A DNA stretch of 64,000 nucleotides, from positions 62,001 through 126,000 of the forward strand of contig NZ_JXRQ01000008.1 of the NCBI RefSeq assembly GCF_000829445.1, written 5' to 3'. This DNA is from Jeotgalibacillus alimentarius. Its GTDB lineage: Bacteria > Bacillota > Bacilli > Bacillales > Jeotgalibacillaceae. Position 1 is the first letter of the stretch, and every line of letters begins with the position of its first letter. This document shows positions 61,976 through 64,000 of the stretch, in pieces. The position numbers and the translations under genes were made by a program. Below the pieces are notes generated by a model that was given only the letters and a program-made list of their open reading frames with translations, was not told the DNA's origin and made no database searches.

Positions 61976-63355
61976 ATGGCAACTTACATTTTTGCCATCA
62001 TTGGAATGCTGATCGTGATTCCAGTTTTATATTTTCTCCCGCTCGGTTTCTCTACCCGGGGAACGTTTTTGATGGTGGGAATCGCATTCACAGCAGCATT
62101 ACTCTTTATTTTACTTCAGAATGTGCTGGATATCTGGACAGCATTACTTGCAGGCATCGGGTTAATATTTATTAGTACGATCGTTTTGCAAAAGAAAGGT
62201 GAATCTTTCGTCCTTGAACCAGTCGAAGCTGACGGGGATGATTTAGAAGCCGAAGACACCGAAGACGAATTACATAATAATGATATGACAGGTCAATCGG
62301 CTCAGGAAGAAATAGACGAGTCATCCGATACAATTATACATACTGAACAGTGGATGGATGAAACAGAAGAGTCAGTGGCTGATGAAGAAGAGGAGTATAC
62401 ACTTCCAGCAAATGAATTGACTGAAGTCTCTGAACAGGATATGACTCTTGAAGAATCAGACTTAACTGAGGAATCCGGGTCAGATGAAGTGGAAGAACTG
62501 CTCGAATCACGTAATCAATTCATGCTTTCAGAAGAGGAAATAGAGGAATTGCAGCCTTCTGATGAAGTCCAGGGTGGCCTTGAAGAAGAAATGTCTGAAA
62601 CAGAAGAAGTGTTCGACACGGACCGGTCATGGCTTGAGAGTGCCGCAATATATGATACTGCCATTGAAGCACCTGAAAACGTAAAGGTTGAAAATCCTGA
62701 AGAAAATAGCGGATCACATGACGATTTACCGGAGCCGGAAGAATCAGATGATGAAACGCCTCTTTTCAGTAACCTGACGCTAGAATATGATTCAGAAGAA
62801 GATCTAGAGGACACTGATGAAGAAACAACAGAAGAGAATATGGAAATATCTGATCAACAAAATGATGCAGTGGCCTTTGAGGAACTTCTGTTTGATGAAG
62901 ATCTAGAGAATGAAGAGAAGGAAGAACCTGTGGACTCTCTCATAGACGAAGAGCTTGATGACATAGCGTCTGCTGAGGATACTGACTTCTCAATTCATAA
63001 TGAACAATTATCAGCTGATTTAAATGAAGATGAAACAAATCAGCCTGATGAAATCGAACTGCCTCAGTCCCCGCAGCCGGCTGTGGTGGATGAACAGATC
63101 TTTAACCTCATCACCTCTGAATTTGAATCTTATCGTGGGTCAGATATCAAAACACTGGAAAATGAAATACGTGAAACGATGAATCTGACTGATGATCTTT
63201 CACAGCAATTCGCACTCTACCGGATTTTAATTGAACAGATGATGCACCAGGATCTGATACCGGAAGTGCTGGCTTTAAGTAACGAAGTCACAGATAAATT
63301 TGACCACGAACTGATCAGAAGTGAAATGAACGAATTGCGACGGATGTTTTCTTAA
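61976..63355 (+). CDS. Membrane protein with long acidic region, function unknown
   Basis: 459 residues. Three hydrophobic helices at the N-terminus (about 2-20, 26-46, 50-70). Then comes an extremely acidic, low-complexity stretch (about 80-360, rich in Glu and Asp with Ser/Thr, probably disordered). A C-terminal helical domain follows (about 372-459: DEQIFNLITSEFESYR, DLSQQFALYRILIEQMM, ELIRSEMNELRRMF). I do not recognise a family. The start is ATG 61976 with TAGGAGTG upstream, preferred to an in-frame start at 61958. It is divergent from the prepilin operon and followed by the PRC-barrel gene, so a role at the same membrane structure is possible but unproven. Confidence 0.7.
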   Translation: MATYIFAIIGMLIVIPVLYFLPLGFSTRGTFLMVGIAFTAALLFILLQNVLDIWTALLAGIGLIFISTIVLQKKGESFVLEPVEADGDDLEAEDTEDELHNNDMTGQSAQEEIDESSDTIIHTEQWMDETEESVADEEEEYTLPANELTEVSEQDMTLEESDLTEESGSDEVEELLESRNQFMLSEEEIEELQPSDEVQGGLEEEMSETEEVFDTDRSWLESAAIYDTAIEAPENVKVENPEENSGSHDDLPEPEESDDETPLFSNLTLEYDSEEDLEDTDEETTEENMEISDQQNDAVAFEELLFDEDLENEEKEEPVDSLIDEELDDIASAEDTDFSIHNEQLSADLNEDETNQPDEIELPQSPQPAVVDEQIFNLITSEFESYRGSDIKTLENEIRETMNLTDDLSQQFALYRILIEQMMHQDLIPEVLALSNEVTDKFDHELIRSEMNELRRMFS

Positions 63356-63466
63356 ATTATTTTTTAAAAGATAAATGCAGCTTCAATACAGCTGGAGCAG
63401 AAATCAATACCCTGATTTTACAGAAACTACAGGATAAAACTAAAAAAGAATAGGTGTGGGAAATGA

Positions 63467-64000
63467 TGAAAAACAGTACAGAACTTATAGGCCTGCCGGT
63501 TATTTCAATTACAGACGGTACAGAAATTGGAACAGTGAAATCAATCGTAGTAAACCCTGAAAAAAGATCAGTGGATTTTATCGCAATTGAACACGAAGAC
63601 TGGCAGACAAGTGTCAGAGCTATCCCTTTCAAAAAAATTATCGGCCTTGGCGGATACGCGATCACTGTTGAAAACAGCGGTGCTGTCATTGACCTGAACG
63701 AAATCCCGATAGCAAATCAGCTGCTGAATAGAAAAATTTCTGTAGCGGATACAAAAGCGATTACGAAAAAAGGGCAATTAGCCGGCGAAATTAAAGAATA
63801 TTACTTCAGTGAAGAGTCAGGTTCAATTGAAACACTAAACATTGACGCAACAGATCAAAGCGGTTTTATTGACGCAGAGTTCGTTATCACATACGGAAAA
63901 GATATTATCGTGCTAGAAGAAGAAGCACTGAATGCGATCAGGGATTCAATTGAAGTAGTAGACGTTGAACCTGAAGAAGAAACGTCGAAAGTCGATCAGT
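63467..64000 (+). CDS. PRC-barrel domain protein, cut by the window end
   Basis: 178 residues are visible with no stop before the window ends. Starts MKNSTELIGLPVISITDGTE; an ATG three bases earlier (63464) is also possible. AGGTGTGG (63452-63459) is the ribosome-binding site. Two PRC-barrel-like units are seen: about residues 5-80 (GLPVISITDGTEIGTVKSIV, VDFIAIE) and about 85-160 (LLNRKISVADTKAI, GEIKEYYFSEESGSIETL, VITYGKDIIVLEEEAL). PRC barrels occur in RimM and in membrane-associated regulatory proteins. It follows the acidic membrane protein by 108 bases. Confidence 0.78.

Noticed and set aside
63356-63456. Short coding stretch between the acidic membrane protein and the PRC-barrel gene
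   Set aside because: A frame ending in TAG at 63453 has no acceptable start or ribosome-binding site.

Overview
The window is a chromosomal segment of a spore-forming, low-to-mid G+C Firmicute of the order Bacillales. Support comes from the gene order, which follows the Bacillus subtilis ysdA-folC region almost gene for gene, from sporulation genes (sspI, gerE, spoVID), and from T-box, L-box and TetR/FadR control typical of this order. The genus cannot be fixed from the sequence alone. Nearly all genes lie on the + strand; only ysdB, sspI, rnhC, yslB, a small membrane-protein gene and a three-gene prepilin operon lie on the - strand.

Layout. 1-4.3 kb: ysdA, ysdB (with a SigW-type promoter), an all-alpha dUTPase, the M42 peptidase ysdC, a small export protein, sspI and the RNA methylase ysgA. 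4.3-8.2 kb: T-box-controlled pheST. 8.3-14.9 kb: rnhC, zapA, cvpA, polX, mutS2, yshE and a 26-codon membrane peptide. 15.2-20.2 kb: the fatty-acid beta-oxidation/electron-transfer operon lcfA-fadR-fadB-etfB-etfA, with a cre site and a large FadR-type palindrome. 20.5-24.8 kb: trxA, uvrC, lysine-riboswitch-controlled lysC (with an internal start for the beta subunit) and yslB. 25-28.4 kb: sdhCAB. 28.6-32.7 kb: ysmA, gerE, ysmB, racE, rph, rdgB, ysnB. 32.8-39.95 kb: tRNA-Arg, ysoA, tig, clpX, lonA, engB. 40.5-46.7 kb: the haem operon hemAXCDBL. 46.7-52.7 kb: spoVID, a small - strand membrane gene, T-box valS, folC. 52.8-64 kb: an accessory block with a membrane diguanylate cyclase, a 1190-residue secreted Ig-like protein, a membrane-anchored ankyrin protein, three divergent minor-prepilin-like genes, an acidic membrane protein and a truncated PRC-barrel gene. 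This block replaces the comC-spoIIB-maf end expected after folC and looks like a surface or type IV pilus locus.

The strongest unexplained signal is a family of seven structured intergenic repeats of about 65-140 bp. All lie in the same orientation and usually sit between an operon's last stop codon and its terminator. Different copies keep the same three nested stems while changing the bases in them (compensatory changes), and one copy sits inside the valS leader between the T-box and the start codon.

Other points worth checking are the pilus/c-di-GMP block, an uncatalogued 26-aa peptide after yshE, a long imperfect hairpin upstream of hemA, and the absence of lonB, gerM and ysxE from their usual places.
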